Of a stretch of 16,295 bases of DNA, positions 1 through 6,128 are shown piece after piece. This stretch comes from Competibacteraceae bacterium UBA6584. Lineage in GTDB: Bacteria; Pseudomonadota; Gammaproteobacteria; Competibacterales; Competibacteraceae. Under the pieces are notes generated by a model, which worked only from the letters and a program-made list of their open reading frames with translations, made no database searches and was not told the DNA's origin. Location: positions 1-16,295 of the forward strand of contig DJIW01000140.1 of NCBI GenBank assembly GCA_002433805.1, written 5' to 3'. How positions within the stretch are numbered: the first letter of the stretch is position 1; every line of letters begins with the position of its first letter. The position numbers and the translations under genes were made by a program.

Positions 1-939
1 TTGGACGATGACGACAGCCACTTCGTCGGGCAGGCCGAGTTGGGCCTGCTCGGCCTTGCTCTTGAGGATGGCGACCCGCGTTTCAAGTTCCGGCGGCTCG
101 ATGGCGACGGTCAGGCCCGAACCGAAGCGCGATTTGAGCCGGTCTTCCAGTCCGGCGACTTCCTTGGGGTAGCGGTCGCAGGTCAGGATCACCTGTTGGC
201 GGCTTTCCAACAAGCTGTTGAAGGTGTAGAAAAATTCTTCCTGCGAGCGCTCCTTGCCCGCCAGAAACTGCACATCGTCGATCAGCAAGGCGTCCAGCGA
301 CCGGTAACGGCGCTTGAATTCATTGATGGCGTTGTGTTGCAGGGAACGCACCATATCGGCCACGAAGTGCTCGCAATTTTGAAAAACGATTCGCGCCTCG
401 GGGTCGCGTTCGCGCAGCATGTTGCCGACGGCGTGGATGAGGTGAGTTTTGCCCAAGCCGGTGCCGCCGTAGATGAATAGCGGGTTATAGGCCTTGCCGG
501 GATTCTGGGTTACTTGCAGACAGGCGGCGCGGGCGATCTGGTTGGAATTACCCTCGACGAAGGTGGCGAAGGTGAAATCGGGGTTTAAAATCCCGCTTTT
601 CAGCAGTTCCGCGCCATTGATGGCGGTGGCGGCGTCGGGGACCGGCGTTTCCTGGGATTCTTCCTCGCTGTCGGCCGCCGGTTCGTCGGGCAAGGGACCG
701 CTGCCGATTTCCAGCAGCACCGGCGCGGGTTGTTCTGGATTCAGACGCTCCAGCACGGCTTGAATTTGCGCCAGATGATGTTTTTTGACCCAATCGAGCA
801 CAAAGCGGTTCGGCGCGAGCAGGCGTAGGCTATCGCCTTCCTGCCGGGCGTGCAGCGGCCGGATCCAGGTGCTCAGTTGTTGTTCGGACAGTTCGCGTTC
901 CAGACACTCCAGACAGGATTTCCACAACGCATGCTCCAC
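1..939 (-). CDS. dnaA: Chromosomal replication initiator DnaA, 5' part (313 codons)
   Basis: DnaA is the AAA+ ATPase that binds DnaA boxes and opens the replication origin. The visible 313 residues hold domain I (about 1-70), a variable acidic linker rich in Glu, Pro and Ala (about 70-112), and most of the AAA+ domain. The Walker A motif GGTGLGKT is at 158-165, Walker B LLIDDVQ at 218-224, and the LKSRFGSGL segment at 268-276. The lid and the DNA-binding domain IV lie beyond base 1, so the gene is cut by the window edge and need not be broken. I chose the GTG at 939 because it starts the conserved domain I and has an AGGAGG about 7 nt upstream. An ATG nearby is in another frame. The gene is divergent from rpmH. 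Confidence 0.96.
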   Translation of the reverse strand, partial: MEHALWKSCLECLERELSEQQLSTWIRPLHARQEGDSLRLLAPNRFVLDWVKKHHLAQIQAVLERLNPEQPAPVLLEIGSGPLPDEPAADSEEESQETPVPDAATAINGAELLKSGILNPDFTFATFVEGNSNQIARAACLQVTQNPGKAYNPLFIYGGTGLGKTHLIHAVGNMLRERDPEARIVFQNCEHFVADMVRSLQHNAINEFKRRYRSLDALLIDDVQFLAGKERSQEEFFYTFNSLLESRQQVILTCDRYPKEVAGLEDRLKSRFGSGLTVAIEPPELETRVAILKSKAEQAQLGLPDEVAVVIVQ

Positions 940-999
940 TCACGATCCTCCTGGTGGCGCCTTGGGAGAAACAAATAAGTTTAATGGCTTAAAACTCGG

Positions 1000-1008
1000 T
1001 TATCCACA
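1000..1008 (+). promoter_or_regulatory. DnaA box between dnaA and rpmH
   Basis: TTATCCACA matches the strict DnaA-box consensus at all nine bases. It sits about 60 bp upstream of the dnaA start, which fits autoregulation of dnaA by its own product. I found only this one good box in the 186-bp spacer, so this need not be the replication origin. Confidence 0.7.
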
Positions 1009-1037
1009 GGGCAGGGCGCGCTATTTTCGTGAAGCAC

Positions 1038-1067
1038 TTGACAAAATTGCCTCCCGATCAGTAATTT
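1038..1067 (+). promoter_or_regulatory. Putative promoter of the rpmH-rnpA-yidD-yidC operon
   Basis: A perfect -35 box TTGACA (1038-1043) is followed after 18 bp by a weak -10 candidate TAATTT (1062-1067). It lies about 60 bp upstream of rpmH and points into the ribosomal/RNase P operon. The -35 is convincing and the -10 is not. Confidence 0.45.
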
Positions 1068-1125
1068 TGCCGTTTTCGTTGAATAACGCAATTTGTTTAT
1101 CCCGCATCGTTCTTAAGGAATCGCC

Positions 1126-1260
1126 ATGAAGCGAACTTTCCAGCCCAGCATCATCCACCGCAAGCGCACCCACGGTTTTCGCGCCCGGATGGCCACCAAG
1201 GGCGGCCGTCTGGTCCTCAAGGCGCGCCGCGCCAAAGGCCGCGTCCGTTTAACGCCCTGA
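1126..1260 (+). CDS. rpmH: 50S ribosomal protein L34
   Basis: This 44-residue, strongly basic protein begins MKRTFQPS, contains the signature KRTHGFRARM, and ends in an Arg/Lys-rich tail, all typical of L34, a small protein of the large ribosomal subunit. The length matches the family (44-46). The start ATG has an AAGGA about 7 nt upstream. It is the first gene of the rightward operon. Its TGA stop overlaps the apparent CTG start of rnpA in the string CTGA, so the two are probably translationally coupled. Confidence 0.97.
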   Translation: MKRTFQPSIIHRKRTHGFRARMATKGGRLVLKARRAKGRVRLTP

Positions 1261-1628
1261 ACGCTCCGGCCGGCGACGCGCGTTTTTCGCGCCGCGTCCG
1301 GCTGGCCGGCCGGAACGCCTTTGCCGGCGTCTTCGCCCAGCCCACCAAATCCAGCGACCGCTATTTTACCGTGCTGACCCGACCCAACGATCTGGCTCAC
1401 CCGCGCTTGGGTCTGGCGATTTCCCGCAAGGTCGCTAAGTCGGCCGTGGCGCGCAACCGCTTGAAGCGGATCGCACGCGAAAGCTTCCGCCGGCGCCAGG
1501 GCCAACTCGATGGCCTGGATTGCGTGGTGATGGCCCGGTCGGGGGCGAGCGAGCAGGATAACGCGGTTTTGTTCGCCTCGCTCGAACGGCATTGGCGGAG
1601 ATTCGCGCGGCCATGCGCTCCCTGTTGA
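1257..1628 (+). CDS. rnpA: Ribonuclease P protein component
   Basis: RnpA is the protein subunit of RNase P and helps the catalytic RNA bind and cleave the 5' leader of precursor tRNAs. The conserved RNA-binding segment RNRLKR is at residues 66-71, after LGLAISRKVAKSAVA, which is the RnpA core. Reading back in frame I find no ATG, GTG or TTG that keeps the N-terminal core; the first GTG (1368) would remove about 37 conserved residues. The CTG at 1257, inside the rpmH stop, gives 123 residues, close to the usual 110-125, and retains the SRRVRL and FAGVFAQ segment that aligns with family N-termini. The CTG start is an inference. The 3' end overlaps yidD by 16 bp. Confidence 0.9.
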   Translation: MNAPAGDARFSRRVRLAGRNAFAGVFAQPTKSSDRYFTVLTRPNDLAHPRLGLAISRKVAKSAVARNRLKRIARESFRRRQGQLDGLDCVVMARSGASEQDNAVLFASLERHWRRFARPCAPC

Positions 1629-1843
1629 TCGGCTTGATCCGCGGCTATCAGCTGCTGTTAAGCCCACTATTGGGCCAGCATTGCCGTTTTTATCCCAGTT
1701 GCTCGCAGTATGCCCGCGAGGCCATCGAGCTTCACGGTATCCCGCGCGGTTTGGCGTTGGCGATCCGGCGCGTGTTGCGCTGTCATCCCTGGCATCCGGG
1801 CGGCGTCGATCCTGTTCCCGAACCTTCCTTGAAGAACCGCTGA
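1613..1843 (+). CDS. yidD: Membrane protein insertion efficiency factor YidD
   Basis: YidD is a small, membrane-associated helper of the YidC/Sec insertion pathway. The 76-residue protein carries the family core: a hydrophobic amphipathic start, then FYPSCSQYA and CHPWHPGG, with the cysteines at conserved positions. The ATG at 1613 gives MRSLLIGLIRGYQ, the usual family N-terminus; a TTG at 1592 would add seven residues and is less likely. The gene overlaps the end of rnpA by 16 bp, and its TGA shares one base with the yidC ATG (TGATG). Both arrangements point to translational coupling. Family role is from established knowledge. Confidence 0.95.
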   Translation: MRSLLIGLIRGYQLLLSPLLGQHCRFYPSCSQYAREAIELHGIPRGLALAIRRVLRCHPWHPGGVDPVPEPSLKNR

Positions 1844-3633
1844 TGGAAAACCAACGTTTGATCCTATTCGCGGCCTTGATGTTCGTCGTGTTTCTGCTCT
1901 GGCAGAACTGGATGGAATTTCAGGCCAAAAAGCATCCGCCGCCCGCGCCGCCGACCGCCGCGACAGCAGCCGATCCGGCATCCGCCGCGCCGGTGCTGGT
2001 TCCGGGCCAGGATGTGCCGACCGCCGCTCCGGGGGCGGTAGCGATTCCGGGCGCGCAGGCCCTCGGCGGCGGCCGGCGCATCGCGGTGACCACCGATGTC
2101 CTGGAAGCCGAAATCGACACCGTGGGCGGCGATTTGCGTCGGGTCGGCTTGCGGACCTACCCGGATTCCGTGCAACGGCCGGATCAGCCTTTTCAGCTAT
2201 TGCAAGACAGCGGCCCGAATCTGTTCATCGCCCAATCCGGTTTGGTGGCGCTAAACGACGGCCCCGCCCCCAATCATTATGCCAACTTCGCGCCCGAGCA
2301 GACCGAATACCGGCTGGCGGACGGTCAGGACTCGCTGGAAGTGCGCTTGAATTGGTCCGATCCCTCCGGCGTGAAAGTCGTCAAGACCTATCTGTTCCAT
2401 CGCGGCAGTTTTCTGGTGGAATTGAATCACCGGGTCGAAAACGGCGGTGCCAGCGAATGGCAAGGCGGTCAATACCGGCAGTTTCAGCGCACGCCGCCCA
2501 AGATGACCAGCAGTTTCTTCGGCAGCGGCGTGATCACCTACACCGGCGCGGTGGTATCGACCCCGGAACAGCGCTACGAGAAAATTTCCTTCGACGATAT
2601 CGCCAAGCAGGAGTTAAACCAGACGGTTAAGGATGGCTGGGTGGCCATGATCCAGCATTATTTCCTCGGCGCGTGGATACCCAACGCGGGCGAGAGCGAG
2701 AATTTCTACACCAAGGCGGTCGGCGACAACCGCTACGTCGTGGGGATGCGCGGCCCGGTGCAGGCGGTGCCAGCCGGCGCGAGCGGCAATTTCCATAGCC
2801 GCTTGTACGTGGGCCCGAAGCAGCCGGAGGTCTTGGAAAAAATCGCGCCCAACCTGCAACTGACCGTCGACTACGGGATGTTGACTATCATCGCCGAACC
2901 GCTGATGTGGTTGTTGAAAATGATTCATTGGGTCGTCGGGAACTGGGGTTGGGCGATTATCTTCCTCACCATTCTGATCAAGCTGGCGTTTTACAAGCTA
3001 TCGGAAACCAGTTACCGCTCCATGGCCAACATGCGCCGGCTCGCCCCGGAGCTGACCCGTCTCAAGGAGCTGTACGGCGACGACAAACAAAAGATGAATC
3101 AAGCGATGATGGATATGTACAAGAAGGAGAAGGTCAACCCGCTGGGCGGGTGCCTGCCGATTCTGGTGCAGATTCCGGTATTCATCGCGCTTTATTGGGT
3201 GCTGGTCGAGAGCGTGCAGCTGCGGCAAGCGCCGTTTATGCTGTGGATCAAGGATATGTCGATTCCCGATCCATACTACGTGCTGCCGCTGATCATGGGC
3301 GTGACCATGTTCATCCAGCAGAAGCTGAGCCCCGCCCCGCCCGATCCGGTGCAGGCCAAGGTGATGATGGCGCTGCCGGTAGTGTTCACCTTTATGTTTC
3401 TGTGGTTTCCGGCCGGATTGGTGCTGTATTGGGTGGTGAACAATCTCTTGTCCATCGCCCAGCAGTGGGTGATTACCAAGCGGGTGGAGTCGGGGGCCGA
3501 CGCCACCGCGCTCAAGGCCAAGGAGGGCAAGGGGGTGACATCGGGATTGGGCGAGCAGGCCAAAAAACTGGTGACGCTCGCCAAGCAATCGCTGCCCGAT
3601 TCGTTGAAGGCTCCCGACAAGCGTAAGAAGTAG
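1843..3633 (+). CDS. yidC: Membrane protein insertase YidC
   Basis: YidC inserts membrane proteins either alone or with SecYEG. The 596-residue protein has an N-terminal membrane anchor (about 6-23), a Pro/Ala-rich linker (about 30-75), a large periplasmic beta domain, and the conserved C-terminal insertase core with the transmembrane helices. The segment EKVNPLGGC and the segment ending in LWFPAGLVLYWVVNN are diagnostic. Lys380 occupies the position of the functionally important groove arginine (Arg366 in E. coli), a conservative change common in gammaproteobacteria. The tail is Lys-rich, as expected for ribosome contact. The reading frame stays open upstream to 1681, but the ATG at 1843 starts the classic MENQR N-terminus. 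Confidence 0.97.
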   Translation: MENQRLILFAALMFVVFLLWQNWMEFQAKKHPPPAPPTAATAADPASAAPVLVPGQDVPTAAPGAVAIPGAQALGGGRRIAVTTDVLEAEIDTVGGDLRRVGLRTYPDSVQRPDQPFQLLQDSGPNLFIAQSGLVALNDGPAPNHYANFAPEQTEYRLADGQDSLEVRLNWSDPSGVKVVKTYLFHRGSFLVELNHRVENGGASEWQGGQYRQFQRTPPKMTSSFFGSGVITYTGAVVSTPEQRYEKISFDDIAKQELNQTVKDGWVAMIQHYFLGAWIPNAGESENFYTKAVGDNRYVVGMRGPVQAVPAGASGNFHSRLYVGPKQPEVLEKIAPNLQLTVDYGMLTIIAEPLMWLLKMIHWVVGNWGWAIIFLTILIKLAFYKLSETSYRSMANMRRLAPELTRLKELYGDDKQKMNQAMMDMYKKEKVNPLGGCLPILVQIPVFIALYWVLVESVQLRQAPFMLWIKDMSIPDPYYVLPLIMGVTMFIQQKLSPAPPDPVQAKVMMALPVVFTFMFLWFPAGLVLYWVVNNLLSIAQQWVITKRVESGADATALKAKEGKGVTSGLGEQAKKLVTLAKQSLPDSLKAPDKRKK

Positions 3634-3648
3634 CGTTGCTCCCCACGC

Positions 3649-3670
3649 GCCTCCCCGGTGGCGGGGAGGC
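3649..3670 (+). promoter_or_regulatory. Hairpin in the yidC-mnmE spacer
   Basis: A perfect 9-bp stem (GCCTCCCCG paired with CGGGGAGGC) with a GTGG loop sits between the yidC stop and the mnmE ATG. There is no T run after it, so it is unlikely to be an intrinsic terminator. The only purine-rich Shine-Dalgarno-like run before mnmE (GGGGAGG) lies in its 3' arm, so folding could limit mnmE translation or mark a processing site. The function is an inference. Confidence 0.55.
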
Positions 3671-3683
3671 CGCTCTCGCCTCG

Positions 3684-5024
3684 ATGACCGATACTATCGC
3701 CGCTGTCGCCACTCCGCCCGGACGGGGCGGCATCGGCGTGGTCCGCGTTTCCGGCCCCCGCAGCGCCGCCATCGCCGAGGCTATTTGCGGGCGGTTGCCA
3801 GAACCTCGGCAAGCGATCGTACGCCGGTTTCGCTCTGGTGAGGGCGAGGTGCTGGATCAAGGCATCGTTTTGTATTTTCCCGCCCCGCATTCTTTTACCG
3901 GCGAGGATGTGGTGGAGTTTCAAGGCCACGGCGGGCCGGTGGTGATGGATGGGTTGTTGGCTCGCATCGTGGAGCTCGGCGCGCGGCTGGCTCGACCCGG
4001 CGAATTTTCCGAACGCGCCTTTCTCAACGAAAAGCTCGATCTGGCGCAAGCCGAAGCGATTGCCGATCTCATCGCCTGCGATACCGCCGCCGCCGCCCGC
4101 GCCGCCCTGCGTTCCCTGCAAGGCGAGTTTTCCCACAAGGTTAACGCCCTGGTCGAAGGCTTGATCGCGTTGCGGCTCTACGTCGAAGCAGCGATTGACT
4201 TTCCCGAGGAAGAAATCGACTTTTTAGCCGATGGCATCATCGCGGCGCGCCTGATCGCGCTGCGGGAGCGCGTGGGCGTCTTGCAAGCCGCCGCCGGACA
4301 AGGCCGTTTGTTGCGCGATGGCATGACCGTGGTGATCGCCGGTCGGCCGAACGCTGGAAAATCCAGTCTGCTCAATCATCTGGCCGGTCGAGAGGCCGCT
4401 ATCGTCACCGCTGTCCCCGGCACTACCCGCGACGTGCTGCGCGAGCAAATCAGCATCGAGGGAATGCCCTTGCATGTTATCGACACCGCCGGTCTGCGCG
4501 ACAGCGACGATCCGGTGGAACAGGAGGGCATCCGACGCGCCTGGGCGGAAATCGCCGCCGCCGACCGGATTTTGATGGTGGTCGATGACCGGTTGGGATG
4601 GATGGCGGAGGATGCGGCCTTGCGGGAACGGTTGCCGGCCGATACGCCGGTGACGGTGATTTATAACAAAATCGATCTCAGCGACCGGTCGCCGGAGATT
4701 CGGGAGGGTCGCTGGGGACCGGAAATTTTATTATCCGCCAAAACCGAAGCAGGATTGGGATTGCTGCGCGGGCACTTGAAATCCTGCATGGGCTATCAGG
4801 GCGGCGAGGGGACATTCATGGCCCGCCGCCGTCACCTGGACGCGCTGGAGCGCGCGGCGGCGGCGTTGGAGCGTGCGGCGGAGCAATTGGAGGTGTTTCA
4901 AGCGGGCGAACTGGTGGCCGAGGAACTGCGAGAGGCTCAAAATGCGCTCGCTGAAATCACCGGCGAATTTACCAGCGAGGAGTTACTTTCGCGGATTTTT
5001 TCGAGTTTTTGCATTGGAAAATAG
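3684..5024 (+). CDS. mnmE: tRNA uridine-5-carboxymethylaminomethyl(34) modification GTPase MnmE
   Basis: MnmE works with MnmG to modify the wobble uridine of certain tRNAs. The 446 residues show the N-terminal formyl-tetrahydrofolate-binding domain starting IAAVATPPGRGGIG, a helical domain interrupted by a G domain, and the C-terminal CIGK (443-446) with the key cysteine. The G-domain motifs are GRPNAGKSS (220-228), PGTTRD (245-250), DTAGLR (267-272), NKID (328-331) and SAK (351-353). The ATG at 3684 matches family N-termini; a TTG at 3636 in the same frame would add 16 non-family residues across a hairpin. The gene lies 50 bp after yidC, the usual gammaproteobacterial arrangement, and is probably the last gene of the operon. 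Confidence 0.96.
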   Translation: MTDTIAAVATPPGRGGIGVVRVSGPRSAAIAEAICGRLPEPRQAIVRRFRSGEGEVLDQGIVLYFPAPHSFTGEDVVEFQGHGGPVVMDGLLARIVELGARLARPGEFSERAFLNEKLDLAQAEAIADLIACDTAAAARAALRSLQGEFSHKVNALVEGLIALRLYVEAAIDFPEEEIDFLADGIIAARLIALRERVGVLQAAAGQGRLLRDGMTVVIAGRPNAGKSSLLNHLAGREAAIVTAVPGTTRDVLREQISIEGMPLHVIDTAGLRDSDDPVEQEGIRRAWAEIAAADRILMVVDDRLGWMAEDAALRERLPADTPVTVIYNKIDLSDRSPEIREGRWGPEILLSAKTEAGLGLLRGHLKSCMGYQGGEGTFMARRRHLDALERAAAALERAAEQLEVFQAGELVAEELREAQNALAEITGEFTSEELLSRIFSSFCIGK

Positions 5025-5063
5025 CAGAATGAGAGGGCTTGAGCCGAGGCCGTTGCCGGTTGA

Positions 5064-5106
5064 AAGCCCGCCCGCTCCGTGCTGCTGCGAGGTCGCGGGC
5101 GGGCTT
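5064..5106. terminator. GC-rich hairpin between mnmE and the lysine-rich small gene
   Basis: A 12-bp perfect stem (AAGCCCGCCCGC paired with GCGGGCGGGCTT) encloses a 19-nt loop. It lies 39 bp after mnmE and 15 bp after the stop of the leftward small gene, so it may end transcripts from both sides. T runs are short on both strands, so efficiency is uncertain. Confidence 0.55.
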
Positions 5107-5121
5107 GAGCATCGGTTACCG

Positions 5122-5235
5122 CTACTCTGCGGAACTCTTGTTATCTTTTTTCGATTTCTTTTCCGCTTTCTTTTCCTTCAAGGTTTTAGTCGGTTTTTTC
5201 TTGGTTTCTTTCTTGATGTCGGCGCTTTTACTCAT
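5122..5235 (-). CDS. Lysine-rich small protein (37 aa), function unknown
   Basis: This frame encodes 37 residues, of which about 15 are Lys. It starts MSKSADIKKE, has the central segment KPTKTLKEKKAEKK and ends DNKSSAE. An AGGAG lies 9 nt before the ATG, and a strong hairpin follows the stop, so it has the layout of a complete transcription unit. The protein has no hydrophobic stretch and should be soluble and very basic, which would suit nucleic-acid or ribosome contact, but that is inference only. I believe similar tiny Lys-rich proteins with a TLKEK core occur in other proteobacteria, but I cannot check this here. A candidate -10 box (TAGAAT on the minus strand) is at 5320-5325, with no good -35. 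Confidence 0.7.
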   Translation of the reverse strand: MSKSADIKKETKKKPTKTLKEKKAEKKSKKDNKSSAE

Positions 5236-5263
5236 GATCGTCACTCCTGGATGATTGCGAGAT

Positions 5264-5287
5264 GCCTTTCGAGTCGGTCGAAAAGGC
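5264..5287 (-). promoter_or_regulatory. Leader hairpin upstream of the lysine-rich small gene
   Basis: GCCTTTCGA and TCGAAAAGGC form a stem with one bulged base around a GTCGG loop. It ends 28 nt before the start codon of the small gene on the minus strand and lies inside its presumed leader. Role unknown; it could be a leader structure or the end of an upstream transcript. Confidence 0.35.
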
Positions 5288-5388
5288 GTGGCTTATGCTC
5301 GGCGAGACCCTGGAAATTCATTCTACGATCACCGCTCGCTCGGGGATAGAGGTCCGGTCGAGCTTGACAGGCCCGCGAGGTTGGATGG

Positions 5389-5406
5389 GTCAATCGAATG
5401 ATTGAC
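5389..5406. repeat. Inverted repeat GTCAATC-GAAT-GATTGAC
   Basis: A perfect 7-bp inverted repeat with a 4-nt spacer lies in the gene-poor stretch before the candidate 73-residue frame. It could be an operator or part of a structured leader. I recognise no matching regulator. Confidence 0.4.
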
Positions 5407-5456
5407 GTGAAACCGGCCAACCGTTTGGCTGGCGTTCAGCTACACTCGATTAAGCT

Positions 5457-5483
5457 AAAGCCTCCACTCAAACAGGAGGCTTT
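5457..5483 (+). promoter_or_regulatory. Hairpin carrying the Shine-Dalgarno of the next frame
   Basis: AAAGCCTCC and GGAGGCTTT make a perfect 9-bp stem around a 9-nt loop and end exactly at the ATG at 5484. The 3' arm contains AGGAGG-like ribosome-binding sequence (5474-5479), so pairing would hide it. It also resembles the hairpin of an intrinsic terminator, but only three T residues follow on either strand. Confidence 0.5.
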
Positions 5484-5705
5484 ATGACTACCGCATCGCC
5501 CGCCGCTTCGGTCGCGGCCCTTCCCTTCGCATCCGACTCGACGGCGCAAGCTTTCGATCCCGATGAAGCCGAAGGACCGCAATCCGCATGGCGTCGGGAG
5601 TCCCGCTTGCGCGAAGCGCAGCACAGACGCACCCATGAAACGCAGCGTCAGACCCGCTGCCAGCGTGAAGAACGGTTGCGGGAGTCGAGCCGAAATCGGC
5701 CTTGA
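5484..5705 (+). CDS. Possible small protein (73 aa), unrecognised
   Basis: I do not recognise this frame. The first half is Ala/Ser/Pro-rich and probably disordered; the second half is rich in Arg, Glu and Gln and could form a highly charged helix. The start ATG has AGGAGG just 4 nt upstream, a slightly short spacing. Third codon positions are mostly G or C, as in neighbouring real genes, which is weak support. Overlapping frames on both strands are about as long, so a chance frame remains possible. The stretch from 5236 to 5739 holds nothing else that I can support as coding. Confidence 0.35.
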   Translation: MTTASPAASVAALPFASDSTAQAFDPDEAEGPQSAWRRESRLREAQHRRTHETQRQTRCQREERLRESSRNRP

Positions 5706-5739
5706 TAGCGTTGGTCGATTCGAGCTAAATCTTGGTTGT

Positions 5740-5865
5740 CTAACGATGCCGGTGAGTGCCGCTTCGAACCGCGATATACACCTCGCGCAGGAACAGGCTC
5801 CAGGCCAAGATTTTGGCGATCATGGCCAGCACGAACAGGCTGGCGACCGCTTTGGCTAATTCCAT
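5740..5865 (-). CDS. Single-span small membrane protein (41 aa), function unknown
   Basis: The frame starts MELAKAVASLF and runs for 41 residues. Residues about 8-27 form one continuous hydrophobic segment suited to one transmembrane helix, followed by a basic tail ending SGTHRHR. By the positive-inside rule the C-terminus would be cytoplasmic. There is no clear Shine-Dalgarno, which lowers confidence. It lies downstream of the tRNA-Asn terminator on the same strand, with a perfect 11-bp inverted repeat 27 nt before its start. I know no family for it. Confidence 0.45.
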   Translation of the reverse strand: MELAKAVASLFVLAMIAKILAWSLFLREVYIAVRSGTHRHR

Positions 5866-5892
5866 CGAAAACAGCGCGCCCGGCGCGGGCTA

Positions 5893-5921
5893 CCTTAACT
5901 AAGGGAACGGCTTAGTTAAGG
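5893..5921. repeat. Perfect 11-bp inverted repeat with 7-nt spacer
   Basis: CCTTAACTAAG and CTTAGTTAAGG flank GGAACGG. The repeat is AT-richer than its surroundings and has no T tract, so an operator for a dimeric regulator or a leader hairpin of the 41-residue gene is more likely than a terminator. Confidence 0.6.
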
Positions 5922-5966
5922 CGGGATTCCGCCGACGGTGCCCGATCTGGTGCCCGAGGCGGCAAT

Positions 5967-5995
5967 AAAAAAGCCCTGCATCACTGCAAGGCTTT
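5967..5995 (-). terminator. Intrinsic terminator of tRNA-Asn
   Basis: On the minus strand an 11-bp stem (AAAGCCTTGCA with TGCAGGGCTTT, one G-U pair) with a GTGA loop is followed by a run of T (plus-strand A run 5967-5972). It begins 8 nt after the tRNA CCA end. Confidence 0.9.
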
Positions 5996-6002
5996 GATTT
6001 AA

Positions 6003-6078
<76 letters not shown>

Positions 6079-6092
6079 ATAGAAGAAAAAGA

Positions 6093-6121
6093 ATTCTATG
6101 TATCCCCGGCGGGGCTGTCAA
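6093..6121 (-). promoter_or_regulatory. Sigma-70 promoter of tRNA-Asn
   Basis: On the minus strand a perfect -35 TTGACA (6116-6121) and a -10 TAGAAT (6093-6098, 5 of 6 matches) are separated by exactly 17 bp. Transcription would start a few bases before the tRNA 5' end. The -35 begins 8 bp past the aminotransferase stop. Confidence 0.85.
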
Positions 6122-6128
6122 TCGGCAA

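Noticed and set aside
1681..1842. 54-residue upstream extension of the yidC frame
   Set aside because: It lies inside yidD in another frame; the ATG at 1843 starts the conserved N-terminal anchor.
2907..3626. 239-residue open frame inside yidC on the same strand
   Set aside because: It is a second-frame shadow of the strongly conserved YidC core and has no recognisable motif.
5563..5859. 98-residue frame overlapping the possible 73-residue frame and the 41-residue gene
   Set aside because: No ribosome-binding site, no family features, and it crosses two better-supported frames.
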